From Azophilus sp965247035 (lineage in GTDB: Bacteria > Pseudomonadota > Gammaproteobacteria > Pseudomonadales > Azotimanducaceae): 64,000 bases of DNA. The notes beneath the pieces are model-generated. The model saw only the letters and a list, made by a program, of their open reading frames with translations. It was not told the DNA's origin and made no database searches. Positions 26,700 to 34,830 of the stretch are shown here, piece after piece. Position 1 is the first letter of the stretch; each line of letters begins with the position of its first letter. Position numbers and translations under genes: made by a program. The stretch is from contig CBDFGJ010000003.1 of the NCBI GenBank assembly GCA_965247035.1, positions 1,178,001-1,242,000 on the forward strand, in the 5' to 3' direction.

Positions 26700-27377
26700 A
26701 TGACGGATCAGGCCGAACAGCAAGCGGCTGTCAGATTGATCCTAGTCCACTTAGTCAACGAGGGTCGAGAGTGGTATCGAAGCGCCAGCGCCAGGGACGT
26801 CGATTTTCTCGAGAAGCGTGTCTCGGCTAATTTCGCGATGTTCGACGGGAACGAGATTCATACCATTGGTCCAAAACCGGCGGGCGCATTCCCCAAAAAA
26901 AAGATGCTGCTTACGAAGCCCTCCGGTAAGGAGAAAGAAGCTGTAGCCGGGTTTTGGCTCCGATGGAACTTCAACTGTGACCCAATAGAATTCAGGTTGT
27001 TTTTAGGACTGTGGTACAAGACTAGAGGAGAGAGAAACTTCAACGGCTACCGCTTCGAGACGCCAGAAATAGGTGATGAGCATGACTATTACCATTGCCA
27101 GCCATGCCGGAATTTCGGCGACAGGGAGCTTCTCCCTGAAGCGGCGCTCGTATCGGAGAAGTTCCCCACGATACCACTTAATGCATCAAACATCGTCGAA
27201 TTGACCGTATGCGCTCTCATGGCGACGTTGGGCCGCAATAAAATGAACCTATTTCTGAAGGAGCTTTTCAGGGTTTCCGAAGGATCAAGCAATGATTTCC
27301 TGTGGAAAGCATATTTACGTTGTAGCAAGGAGTCCTTCGTGGATTTCGCTCGGGAAGGGCGTCAAGAAGTCGCCTAG
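26700..27377 (+). CDS. Unknown 225-aa protein closing the Dcm-Vsr-GHKL cassette
   Basis: Starts 4 bp after the receiver gene, so it is part of the same transcript. Soluble, no signal peptide. The middle segment FRLFLGLWYKTRGERNFNGY followed by RFETPEIGDEHDYYHCQPCR has conserved-looking aromatic and His/Cys residues that could bind metal. The C-terminal third is helical. No family recognised; a restriction or sensing subunit of the cassette is possible. Confidence 0.6.
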   Translation: MTDQAEQQAAVRLILVHLVNEGREWYRSASARDVDFLEKRVSANFAMFDGNEIHTIGPKPAGAFPKKKMLLTKPSGKEKEAVAGFWLRWNFNCDPIEFRLFLGLWYKTRGERNFNGYRFETPEIGDEHDYYHCQPCRNFGDRELLPEAALVSEKFPTIPLNASNIVELTVCALMATLGRNKMNLFLKELFRVSEGSSNDFLWKAYLRCSKESFVDFAREGRQEVA

Positions 27378-27507
27378 GAGTCTGTCGGGTTTGACCCGAG
27401 CGGATCAGGAGTAAACTGCGTCCACTCAAGTACCGTAAGCGCCTCTAAATCGACCCCCGTTGACATTATCAGGTAGTCATCGAACAGTTAATCAGCTTGC
27501 CCCGCCG

Positions 27508-27960
27508 TTAGTCTTCGACCTCCATGTTCCAGGGCAGTAACGCCTCAAGCTTCTCCACCGTATCCGCCGCCGCAATATTCGCCAGCACATGCTGGAGGTG
27601 AGCGTAGGGCTCAAGCTTATTCGCCTTAGCCGTTTCCAACAAACCATAGCAGGCCGCACTGGCGCGGGCACCGTGCGAGGCATCCGCAAAAAGCCAGGCC
27701 CGGCGTCCAACGGCAAAAGGCCTGATCGCATTCTCCGCCAGTGCATTACTGATGTGCAGCCGGCCATCCCCGCAATAGCCAATCAGGTACTCCCACTGGT
27801 TCAGCGTGTGCCTTATCGCCTTCTGGGTCAGGCTATCTTTGGGCGCCCGATTGACGTTCTTCCCCAGCCACGGTTTCAGGTCATCGAGAATCGGCACGCT
27901 GAGTGTCTGCCGCGCCTGTTTTTTCTTGTCGTGCTCCAGGTCCTTGATCGATTTCTCTAG
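27508..27960 (-). pseudogene. IS66-family transposase (TnpC) 3' fragment
   Basis: The minus-strand frame from about 27960 contains LEKSIKDLEHDKKKQARQ and the IS66 C-terminal signature: NALAENAIRPFAVGRRAWLF, ASACYGLLETAKANKLEPY. Normal IS66 TnpC is about 500 aa; only about 150 remain. It adjoins the second direct repeat at about 27961-27968 and truncates the second DUF3883 copy there. Confidence 0.9.
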
Positions 27961-27967
27961 AGTTGTA

Positions 27968-28513
27968 GGACATGGTCAATACCCCGCTTGGTATGGTTCC
28001 AAAAAATCCAATAAAAAGGTGTGGGACCACATTCAGGCTAAACAATCTACAGGCCCTCGACAATCCAACTCAAAGCCCATAAAAAAAACAGCTGCTGGAA
28101 AAAATGGGCACCCCCGCCAGTCCGACCCTGAAATGCGCTTTAAGGTTGAGCGTGCGGCAGTCGATTGTGCAACAGAATACTATGAGTCAGAAGAGGGTGG
28201 AGGCTATGAAGTTGTTAGCGTTGAGAATGATCGTAAGGGGTGGGATCTTGAAGCCACTAAGGGAAATGAAAAACTCCTAGTGGAGGTCAAGGGGCTGAGC
28301 CGCAGCAAATTGCTCTGTCAGCTAACATCGAATGAGTACAAGAAAATGAGGTCGGAAAAAAACTACACCCTGTTCGTCGTCTGCAACGCCTGTGACAATC
28401 CCAATAAGTCGATCTTCCGGAAAAAGGGTAAAAGATGGTGCACGGAAGACGGGCGGGAACTGACCATTAAACCCAAAGAAGCTGCAGAAGTCAGCGCCCC
28501 ATCGGCTGAATAA
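27968..28513 (+). pseudogene. DUF3883-domain gene, copy 2 (5'-truncated)
   Basis: Matches copy 1 from HGQYPAWYGSKKSNKKVWDH onward, with a few substitutions (S/F, DH/GY, Q/E, IKPKE/IQPKE), and keeps DUF3883. The first about 140 residues are replaced by the IS66 fragment. The frame remains open into that antisense DNA, so a chimeric product is conceivable but has no sensible start signal. Confidence 0.85.
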
Positions 28514-28583
28514 CCGCGCCGCTAAAATTCTAGCAAGAGGCAAGATCGGGGCGCGAAGGTCATCTCGACGTTCAGTCTGGGGC

Positions 28584-28770
28584 TGGTCGACAAATTGGTT
28601 CCGTCCTGGACGGCGTGGCCTTGAAACTGCCGGAGTACCGGCACGGCTTTCCCGAAGGGGCGGGCCGCTACGTGCAAACCGCCTCGGCTACGACATGACG
28701 GAACGGTCAAGTGTTCATGGAGGCAGGCGAACCCACGGGCAATGACGCTGGCAAAACGTTGCGCGCCTAG
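28584..28770 (+). pseudogene. 3' fragment of an unknown gene, copy 2
   Basis: Same fragment as 20706-20894, with an internal TGA where copy 1 has TGG and a small indel near the HGFPEGAG stretch. Ends with the same TAG. Non-functional. Confidence 0.4.
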
Positions 28771-28831
28771 AGCCTTAAGAAAAGCCTTTGGTTGACGCAC
28801 CGCTTGGCATAGGGGCACACTAGCCACCTTC

Positions 28832-28922
28832 GGAGAGGTGCCGGAGCTGGCCGAACGGGCTTGACTCGAAATCAAGAGATCCCGCAAGGGATCCGTGGGT
28901 TCGAATCCCACCCTCTCCGCCA
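28832..28922 (+). tRNA. tRNA-Ser (anticodon CGA), CCA encoded
   Basis: Acceptor ggagagg pairs with cctctcc; anticodon stem cttga/tcaag holds loop ctcgaaa, anticodon CGA (codon UCG). The long variable arm gatcccgcaagggatc is typical of class II serine tRNAs. T-arm gtgggttcgaatcccac. Genomic CCA at 28920-28922. A truncated TonB receptor begins immediately after, so the 3' end is a junction, as expected for an integration hotspot. Confidence 0.95.
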
Positions 28923-29459
28923 CCTACACTCGGCTTGGATGCCAGCCTGAAGTACGCCAGCGGCAAAGGCTTCTACCTAGATCTCAGCCTGTCGTACCTA
29001 GACGCTGAAGTCACCGCCGCAGCCGACAGCATCTTCGTGGAAGGTGGTGAGTTGGGCGACGCTCCAACCCATTCCTTCTCGGCCGTTGCGGCGCAGGATT
29101 TCGAGTTTCCGAACGGCAATCTGTTGACGGTCACCGCCAACCTGAACCACGTGGACGATTTTCTCCAAGGCACGTTGAACACTGCCGCCAACATGCTTGG
29201 AGACATGCGCACCGAGCCGTCATACACCATCGTCAACGCCAACGTCACTTATCGCTTCGGCACTGATAGTGAATATGCGTTTTCCCTCTTTGGCAACAAC
29301 TTGACGAACGAGCATTACCGCCACTCCAGGCCCGTTCAAAATGGTAATGCTGTGCTCGGCGACGTGACCCCTGGCAACGCCTTGAGCATGGTGGTTACCT
29401 GTACGCTGTCACGCGCGACAACGCGCACCTACGGTGCCTCGTTTACAGTGGACTTCTAG
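28923..29459 (+). pseudogene. TonB-dependent receptor, C-terminal fragment
   Basis: About 178 residues in frame from the base after the tRNA CCA to TAG. Beta-barrel end strands: YLDLSLSYLDAEV, YTIVNANVTYRFG, AFSLFGNNLTNEHYRH and a terminal aromatic FTVDF. The family is usually 700-800 aa with an N-terminal plug, so at least three quarters is missing, with no start or signal peptide. Confidence 0.85.
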
Positions 29460-29460
29460 T

Positions 29461-29873
29461 CCATGTCAGCCGCACAGGCGCCTATCAGCGCACCCAGCTC
29501 CGTCTAGGCAAACAGCCAATTCCTCTTGCCCATCGGGGTCACTCGGAGTTGATGCTCCAAGTGATTGGTGTCCAACGGCACATCCGGGTTCTCCAAGAAC
29601 ACCTGCAGCGCGTTCCGGCGCTTCAGCGTGTCGTTCACCGCCTTCATCAGCGCATCATCAGGCAGCAAGCCCGTCTGTAGTTGCGCTTCTCACCAAGCAA
29701 AGATCCGCCTCACCACAGGCTGGCATTGTTTGCGCTAGGCGGTGCCACTTGCAGAAACTGGCGCCACCGGTCTGCTGGGCCTGGCGGAACCGGGCTGCGG
29801 GCAACCCCGATGCGGCCTGCGCATCGACAATAGTCCGCCATTGAGCCGCGTTGCGATGAGTTCGGTGGGTCAT
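29461..29873 (-). pseudogene. Decayed IS66-like element (TnpA and TnpC fragments)
   Basis: From 29873: MTHRTHRNAAQWRTIVDAQA then ASGLPAARFRQ resembles the TnpA accessory protein of IS66. After an internal deletion near 29690, the frame VNDTLKRRN, VFLENPDVPLDTNHLEHQLR, MGKRNWLFA matches the C-terminal part of TnpC. A TAG at 29504-29506 falls where relatives have Trp (NWLF-x-W-TE), and TELGA follows it, so the stop is a point mutation. Confidence 0.75.
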
Positions 29874-29955
29874 GCTGATTGCTCCTGCGACAGTCGGCGC
29901 TAAAGTAGGTTGGAATTGCAGTCGGGGGAATGACGGTTCAGAATGAACGCTTGCA

Positions 29956-30846
29956 ATGCGAATCCAACAGCCCCTCGATTTTCTCGCTGTCACCGATCAT
30001 GCCGAATTTCTAGGCCGTCCCTACAGTTTGCTATCGGCAAAAGATGAGCGCATGACATCGACTCGCCTAGGCCAATACATCGCGCAGATCTATGATCGCG
30101 GCGGTCTGGCGGCCGACGCCTTGATAACGATGATTCTGGCTTTTCAGACCAGCTTGTCGCCACCGCCGGGCTGGGACGAGGAAAACGCCGCCTCTAGGTT
30201 TCCGCCGCCGCCTCGAGCCCGTGAGGAATTGATGGATTAGCTGCTCTCCAACCGCTATCTTTGGGGCGAGTTCTTCAATCGTGACCTGATGCGGAGTCAT
30301 TGGCAATTGGTCGTGGATACCACGGATCAACACGACGAGCCCAGCAAGCTTACGACCCTAGTGGGCAGGGAATACTCGCCACAGGCCAGTGGCGGCAATC
30401 TGCATCGTGTCCTGTTGACCCCGGCTGATGGGGATGTCGCAAAGAAGATCAGGCCGGTTTCGTTCATAGACAGCGACAATCCGGAGGAGCTTTGGGACTG
30501 GCTGGATCACACCAGGAAAACGACCGGTGCAAATTTCGTTGCGATTCCTCACAACGTCAACCTGTGCATGGGCAACATGTTTGCAAGAGCGCGGTTTGAC
30601 GGCGAGCCCATTGCCGATTTCAATGGTTACAACAACTGGGATTTGTCCAGTTCCGGGTTGGCCGCCGTATGGGCGAAGGACAACACTCGTGAAGAGATTT
30701 TCGCAGCATGCCGCCGCCGGGAGGTCTCCGGCACCACCGGACCTAGGATCAGCCTGCGGTTCTTCGGTGGCTATGAATTCGAGCAAAGCGACCTTCAGGC
30801 CAGGGACTTGGCAAAGAGGCATTCATCGAGTACTTCGAACGCATGA
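29956..30846 (+). pseudogene. DUF3604-family gene remnant
   Basis: Recognisable segments: PLDFLAVTDHAEFLGRP, the conserved PHP-like start; HWQLVVDTTDQHDEPSKLTT; NPEELWDWLDHTRKTTGAN; FVAIPHNVNL; SGLAAVWAKDNTREEIF; and SGTTGPRISLRFFGGYEF. An in-frame TAG at 30238-30240 splits it, the N-terminus is missing and an internal block between FNGYNNW and DLSSSGL is deleted. DUF3604 enzymes resemble PHP/metallophosphoesterases. Confidence 0.8.
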
Positions 30847-31058
30847 AAGCCAGGCATCCCGGCAAGAAGGTCCGTTTCAAACGGGCTGTCGCGGAGGGAG
30901 ACTTGGCCGTACTTCACTGCCACCAGGAATGGCCGGGAGGTCAGGACTACGCAGGCATCGACATTTTCCGCTTTGACGGCAACAGCAAGATCGTTGAGCA
31001 TTGGGATGTGCTGCAAATCGTGCCGGAGAAGTCGGCAAACCAGAATACAATGTTCTAA
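30816..31058 (+). pseudogene. NTF2-like (SnoaL-type) C-terminal fragment
   Basis: Reads KEAFIEYFERMKARHPGKKV, DLAVLHCHQEWPGGQDYAGI and DIFRFD...KIVEHWDVLQIVP, typical of small SnoaL-like polyketide-cyclase-fold proteins. Only about 80 of about 130 residues remain. It is joined in a different frame to the DUF3604 remnant near 30810-30820, a deletion junction. Confidence 0.75.
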
Positions 31059-31227
31059 TGCAGCTACAGAGGTCACAGATACCATGCAAAAAAGACTCGA
31101 TCCCACTCCTTTAAGGAGCGCACATTCGCCGCCGCAATCGTCAGCGGCCGCCTGCCTGCAACGATGGCGCTTGCGCCTATACGAAACTACGCAGCCCAAC
31201 TACCCGCCGCCATTCTTGGACACACCC

Positions 31228-32622
31228 ATGCGCATTTACATTCAAACAACCCTGTTGCTTTTGCTCACTATCGGCCTGGGCACACGATCCTGGGCGCAAC
31301 TTCCCAGTGAAGCCACTCAGCGGCTACTTGAGAGAAACCAGATGTTCGAGCCCCACTTGGTTGAGGTTGCCGACAACGTTTACTCCGCGGTCGGGTATCA
31401 GGTATCCACCAGCGCCATGATCGTGGGCGACGATGGAGTCATCATCATCGATCCCGGCATCACGGCACCGCTCACACGAAAGGTCCGCGAAGCCTACCGC
31501 GAGATTTCGAACAAGCCGGTCAGGGCAATCATCTACACCCACAGTCACCCCGATCACACCAATGGAGCAAGCGTCTACTACACAGGGGGAGTGGAGGTCT
31601 GGGCGCGCAGCAACTTTGGCTCCGAGATGAAACTGGTGCAGCAGAATGGCTATGCGGGTGGCGTTCGCCCCTCGAATACGCAGGGCTTCGATCTGCCCCT
31701 TGAGCAACGAATCGGGATCGGCATAGGCATTCCTCCGCAATCCCGCCCGGCGCTCGGCAACACAATGATGGCGGACGGCGCCATCGGCAGCCGGGAGCAG
31801 TCCCGGCCGGGGACAATACCACCGACACACAGCTTCGATGGTGATCGTCAGGCGCTGAAAATAGCTGGCGTTTACTTGCAGTTGGTCAAAGCGCCGGGGG
31901 AGACCGACGACCATCTCTATGTCTGGTACCCTAAGAAACGCGTTCTGTTCGCCGGCGACAATTTCTACCAATCCTGGCCAAACACCTACCCGTTGCGGGG
32001 CACCGCACGTCGGTCGGTACGGAACTGGATCCTCAGTTTGAACTCCATGATTCAGCAACGGCCCGAGACGGTTGTTCCGGGGCACACCGCGCCCATGCAA
32101 GACGCCACAAAGGTGCTGACCAACTACCGCGACGCCCTGCAGTGGGTGCTGGATCGAACCATTGAGGGCGCAAGAGCCAAAATGACGCCCGATGAACTCA
32201 TGGAATTCACAAAACCGCCAAGCCATCTTGCGGGGCTGGACTATTTGCAGGACTACTACGGCAGTCGGTGGGGCACTGTTCGAGACATCTATGCGCAGGA
32301 TCTGGGCTGGTTTGATGGCAACGTGTTGAACCTGCATCGTGAGAGTCCGCTGGAACAGGCCCAACGCCAAGCCGACTTGCTTGGTGGAATTGAATCTCTC
32401 GCCACGAAAGCCCGCGCCGCCCTGGATGCCGATGACTTCCTAGGCGCTGCCCAGCTTGCTGACCCATGGTCCAGGCTGCAGCCAGACAATCCCGAACCCT
32501 GGTCCATCATGGCCGACTCCCTGTCAGCCATCGCCGAGCGGACCTTTAACGTGCCCGCCAGAAACTACACTTTCTCCACCGCAAATAGAGCCCGAAAAAC
32601 GGCAGAGAGTCTTGCCGAATAA
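31228..32622 (+). CDS. Secreted metallo-beta-lactamase-fold hydrolase, alkylsulfatase-like
   Basis: 464 aa from ATG 31228; the upstream in-frame extension lacks a ribosome site and precedes the signal peptide (MRIYIQTTLLLLLTIGLGTR then SWA/Q). The metal site is THSHPDHTNGA (about residues 101-111), further His/Asp in ETDDHLYVW, FAGDNFYQ and PGHTAPM. The C-terminal helical part (about 330-464) fits the dimerisation domain of SdsA1-type alkylsulfatases, though the sterol-carrier-like end is short. Such enzymes release sulfate from alkyl sulfates. The only intact larger gene in this debris-rich region. Confidence 0.8.
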   Translation: MRIYIQTTLLLLLTIGLGTRSWAQLPSEATQRLLERNQMFEPHLVEVADNVYSAVGYQVSTSAMIVGDDGVIIIDPGITAPLTRKVREAYREISNKPVRAIIYTHSHPDHTNGASVYYTGGVEVWARSNFGSEMKLVQQNGYAGGVRPSNTQGFDLPLEQRIGIGIGIPPQSRPALGNTMMADGAIGSREQSRPGTIPPTHSFDGDRQALKIAGVYLQLVKAPGETDDHLYVWYPKKRVLFAGDNFYQSWPNTYPLRGTARRSVRNWILSLNSMIQQRPETVVPGHTAPMQDATKVLTNYRDALQWVLDRTIEGARAKMTPDELMEFTKPPSHLAGLDYLQDYYGSRWGTVRDIYAQDLGWFDGNVLNLHRESPLEQAQRQADLLGGIESLATKARAALDADDFLGAAQLADPWSRLQPDNPEPWSIMADSLSAIAERTFNVPARNYTFSTANRARKTAESLAE

Positions 32623-32818
32623 ACCAACTGAGGAAAAGCGCCGGAATGGATCTCGAAGGTGACCGATACGGTGCGTGAAAAGATTCCACAATAGCTGTTG
32701 CGGTGCCGGCTGGCTCGAATACCAAGGGCGACCTGTATCAACCGGGCAAACCATCGATTGATGTACTTCCAAGCACACTGCCGTTAGACCTGTTCCACCC
32801 CCGGCGGAGAACCGCCCA

Positions 32819-33001
32819 ATGAGGGGAAGGTCCATGCCCACGTGCTTGGTCGGTGCCGTCGCCGCTGTAGTGGCCACCCTCGCCGCCGAACCGCACTGGG
32901 GATATCAGGGCGGCGACGGCCCTATGCACTGTGGGCTGCTTGAGCCCGCATTTGCCACCTGTGCTGACGGCAGCAGACAGTCTCCCGATCCATCCCGCTA
33001 A
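32819..33001 (+). pseudogene. Alpha-carbonic anhydrase N-terminal fragment
   Basis: After a signal-like stretch (CLVGAVAAVVATLAAEP) the frame reads HWGYQGGDGPMHCGLLEPAF, then CADGSRQSPD before PSR and TAA. Alpha-class enzymes begin HWGY...GP..W..L...F..C..G..QSPIDI; the frame breaks exactly at QSP-I-D. About 60 of about 230 residues; zinc ligands are absent. Confidence 0.75.
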
Positions 33002-33052
33002 TTTTTCTTTATAATTCCCTTATGTTTCGTATTCTGGATTAGAGTTGAGCCA

Positions 33053-33415
33053 ATGCGTATTTCATGCCGGATAGATGCTGATATCCGCGAGTTCCAAGGC
33101 ATGGGTCATCGGTGGAGGTCTGAAGACAAGGGCCTCATCTGGTGTTGGGAGCGCGGCAGGAAAATCGCTGCTGAAGATCCGGCACTTGCAGAACGCGCCA
33201 AGAAGGGAGAGCTAATGGAACTGGGCTGGCAGGGAGGTGTAACACCCTCTAAGAATCTGAAGATGAAGAAGAAAAAAGGGAGTCATTATTACCTGGCCAT
33301 GTGGCAGGGTCTCGCGGGCAATGACCTCAATATCGATACCGACTCCACTCCCAAATTAACTTGCTCCGTTACTGGGGTGGAAGTGACCTATTTCAGTAGC
33401 TTGGTGGGTCGGTAG
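33053..33415 (+). CDS. Hypothetical 120-aa protein
   Basis: No recognised family. Soluble, rich in Lys and Trp: HRWRSEDKGLIWCWERGRK near the start, KKKKGSHYYLAMWQG in the second half. Ends 6 bp before the DnaQ-like gene, so they are probably co-transcribed. The upstream sequence taattttt..tataat (32999-33016) could be its promoter. Composition is more A+T-rich than neighbours. Confidence 0.5.
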   Translation: MRISCRIDADIREFQGMGHRWRSEDKGLIWCWERGRKIAAEDPALAERAKKGELMELGWQGGVTPSKNLKMKKKKGSHYYLAMWQGLAGNDLNIDTDSTPKLTCSVTGVEVTYFSSLVGR

Positions 33416-33421
33416 ATCACC

Positions 33422-33979
33422 ATGGAATTCGTGGCTATTGATGTGGAAACGGCCAATCAAGATATGGCTTCGATCTGTCAGATCGGCATTGCCAAATACG
33501 ATGGTGATCAACTCGTTGATAGCTGGTGTACATTAGTCAATCCGAAGGATGTCTTCTCCCGCACAAATGTACGGATCCATGGGATTACCGAAGAGCATGT
33601 TGAGGGGGCGCCCACGTTCCCGGAAATTGCATCAAGTTTACGCGGCCACATGGAAAATTCATTGTGTGTTTGCCATACACACTTTGACCGTGTATCCATA
33701 ACTCAAGCAATCGCCCGGCATGAGCTGGATTATTTCGCCTGCGCATGGATGGACTCGGCCGAAGTAGTGCGTAGAGCGTGGCCGCAGTTCAGCAAAAAGG
33801 GCTACGGCTTGGCTAACATTTGCAAAGAGCTAGGCTATGATTTTAAGCACCATGATGCGCTGGAGGATGCTCGAGCGGCAGGGTTTGTTCTGTTGGAGGC
33901 TATAAAGGTATCCGGTATCCCATTGGAGGAATGGCCCGAGCGAGGAGGCGCTGGCCGAATTCACGGCTTTCTTCCTTGA
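33422..33979 (+). CDS. DnaQ-like 3'-5' exonuclease, C-terminus replaced at a junction
   Basis: 185 aa. Exo I AIDVETAN (catalytic Asp and Glu, residues about 6-8), HGITEEHV, Exo II HTHFDRVS, KGYGLANICKELG and Exo III HHDALEDARAAG. This matches the DnaQ/RNase T superfamily of DEDDh exonucleases. Many relatives carry an additional C-terminal (for example BRCT) region. Here the last about 15 residues (RGGAGRIHGFLP) are read out of frame from a Fic gene remnant, so the native C-terminus was lost. The nuclease core looks intact. Confidence 0.8.
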   Translation: MEFVAIDVETANQDMASICQIGIAKYDGDQLVDSWCTLVNPKDVFSRTNVRIHGITEEHVEGAPTFPEIASSLRGHMENSLCVCHTHFDRVSITQAIARHELDYFACAWMDSAEVVRRAWPQFSKKGYGLANICKELGYDFKHHDALEDARAAGFVLLEAIKVSGIPLEEWPERGGAGRIHGFLP

Positions 33980-34317
33980 GATCTGCATCGACCAAATGGA
34001 CTTTATGGAACGCCTGATACAGCCAAAGCGGCGGCGCGAGTGCATCCCGCTGTGGACCGAAGGAGGAAGGCCGGCGCGGCCACCTGACACCCCATGCAGG
34101 CATTGTGCTGGAGACGGCGCCCCATCGCGGTGAATTGCCGCGTGGCGAGGTCGCAAAAATCTTAGGAGTCGGGGACCGGCAGGCCCGCCGGGTCACCTCA
34201 GCGTTGATCGGCCGAGGGGCGCCTTGCTGCCGACAGCTCCCGTGCGCTGCTACGCCTCTTCCACCTAGGTTGGCATCGCGCTGGATGCCGGGTCTGTTTC
34301 CAGACAAGGCCGCTTGA
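33943..34317 (+). pseudogene. Fic-family protein C-terminal remnant
   Basis: Frame 1: EALAEFTAFFLEICIDQMDF then MERLIQP. After a frameshift near 34090: ETAPHRGELPRGEVAKILGV, GDRQARRVTSALIGRG, and, after two compensating shifts, LASRWMPGLFPDKAA. This is the winged-helix tail of Fic AMP-transferases; the HPFxxGNGR catalytic core is absent. Overlaps the end of the DnaQ gene. Confidence 0.8.
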
Positions 34318-34340
34318 TGAGACTGATCGTTTCCGTCGCC

Positions 34341-34541
34341 TTACCGTTCCCATTCCGGCAGGGTTTCCGCTCCCTCCAGCTGCCGCAGCAGCGCTGCCAC
34401 CACATCGTAAGCATCGCATGAGGCACCGGCCTTTGCGCTGATAGCCGTGAAATTCGTTCGGCCATCGGTCTTCACCTCGTTCCGCAATGCCTGATCCGAC
34501 TTCATGAGCCGCATGAACCGCTCGCCGTTTTCAATTGACAC
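34341..34541 (-). CDS. Nif11-like leader-type small protein
   Basis: 66 aa. A GTG start at 34541 is chosen because aaggagg sits 5 bp upstream; the ATG at 34562 has no such site. The product ERFMRLMKSDQALRNEV...GASCDAYDVVAALLRQLEG follows the Nif11 pattern (FL..+..D..L+..v, A...G, L), as in leader parts of Nif11-type RiPP precursors. No Gly-Gly cleavage site or core follows, and no modification enzyme is adjacent, so it may be a stand-alone Nif11 protein. Confidence 0.5.
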   Translation of the reverse strand: MSIENGERFMRLMKSDQALRNEVKTDGRTNFTAISAKAGASCDAYDVVAALLRQLEGAETLPEWER

Positions 34542-34720
34542 GGTTGCCTCCTTGGTGTTCATCAGAGATCAAAGCAGTTTAGCACCTACGGCGGCGGCTG
34601 AGTTCCTTGCGCCGCATTCCCCTTCGCCAAGGTTCAACTGAAAGGGAAAGTCTTTACGAGGCGATGCTTTTGACGGAATGACCTTAAACGAAGCGGGCCT
34701 GATCGGGATTTGGTTCCGCG

Positions 34721-34823
34721 CGGGCTTGGGGCGCTGACCTGCAGACGCCCGACCCCGTCGTCATGCCGAGGGATAGGCGCAAGCACGAGCTTTACGCGCC
34801 GGCAGGTCAGCGCCCCAAGCCCG
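34721..34823. repeat. Long inverted repeat, 22-bp perfect arms
   Basis: Arm 34721-34742 (cgggcttggggcgctgacct gc) is the exact reverse complement of 34802-34823, with a 59-bp spacer. The right arm ends 8 bp before the mnmH stop (minus strand), so it may act in transcript 3'-end formation; it also resembles a REP-type element. One arm recurs at about 8036-8072. Confidence 0.7.
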
Positions 34824-34830
34824 CCGCACC

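Larger units (their letters stand above)
27968..28788 (+). repeat. Long direct repeat, copy 2 (821 bp)
   Basis: Same orientation as 20090-20912 and nearly identical; includes the DUF3883 3' part and the degenerate unknown fragment. Copy 2 ends about 43 bp before tRNA-Ser. Recombination between copies would remove about 7.9 kb carrying the whole Dcm-Vsr-GHKL cassette. Confidence 0.95.

Noticed and set aside
27806..28513. A complete 235-aa gene continuing into DUF3883
   Set aside because: The first 54 codons are antisense IS66 sequence; only the DUF3883 part is homologous, so this is a truncated copy.
29434..29844. Forward ORF of 136 aa
   Set aside because: Overlaps the IS66 remnant in antisense and the TonB fragment end; no supporting signal.
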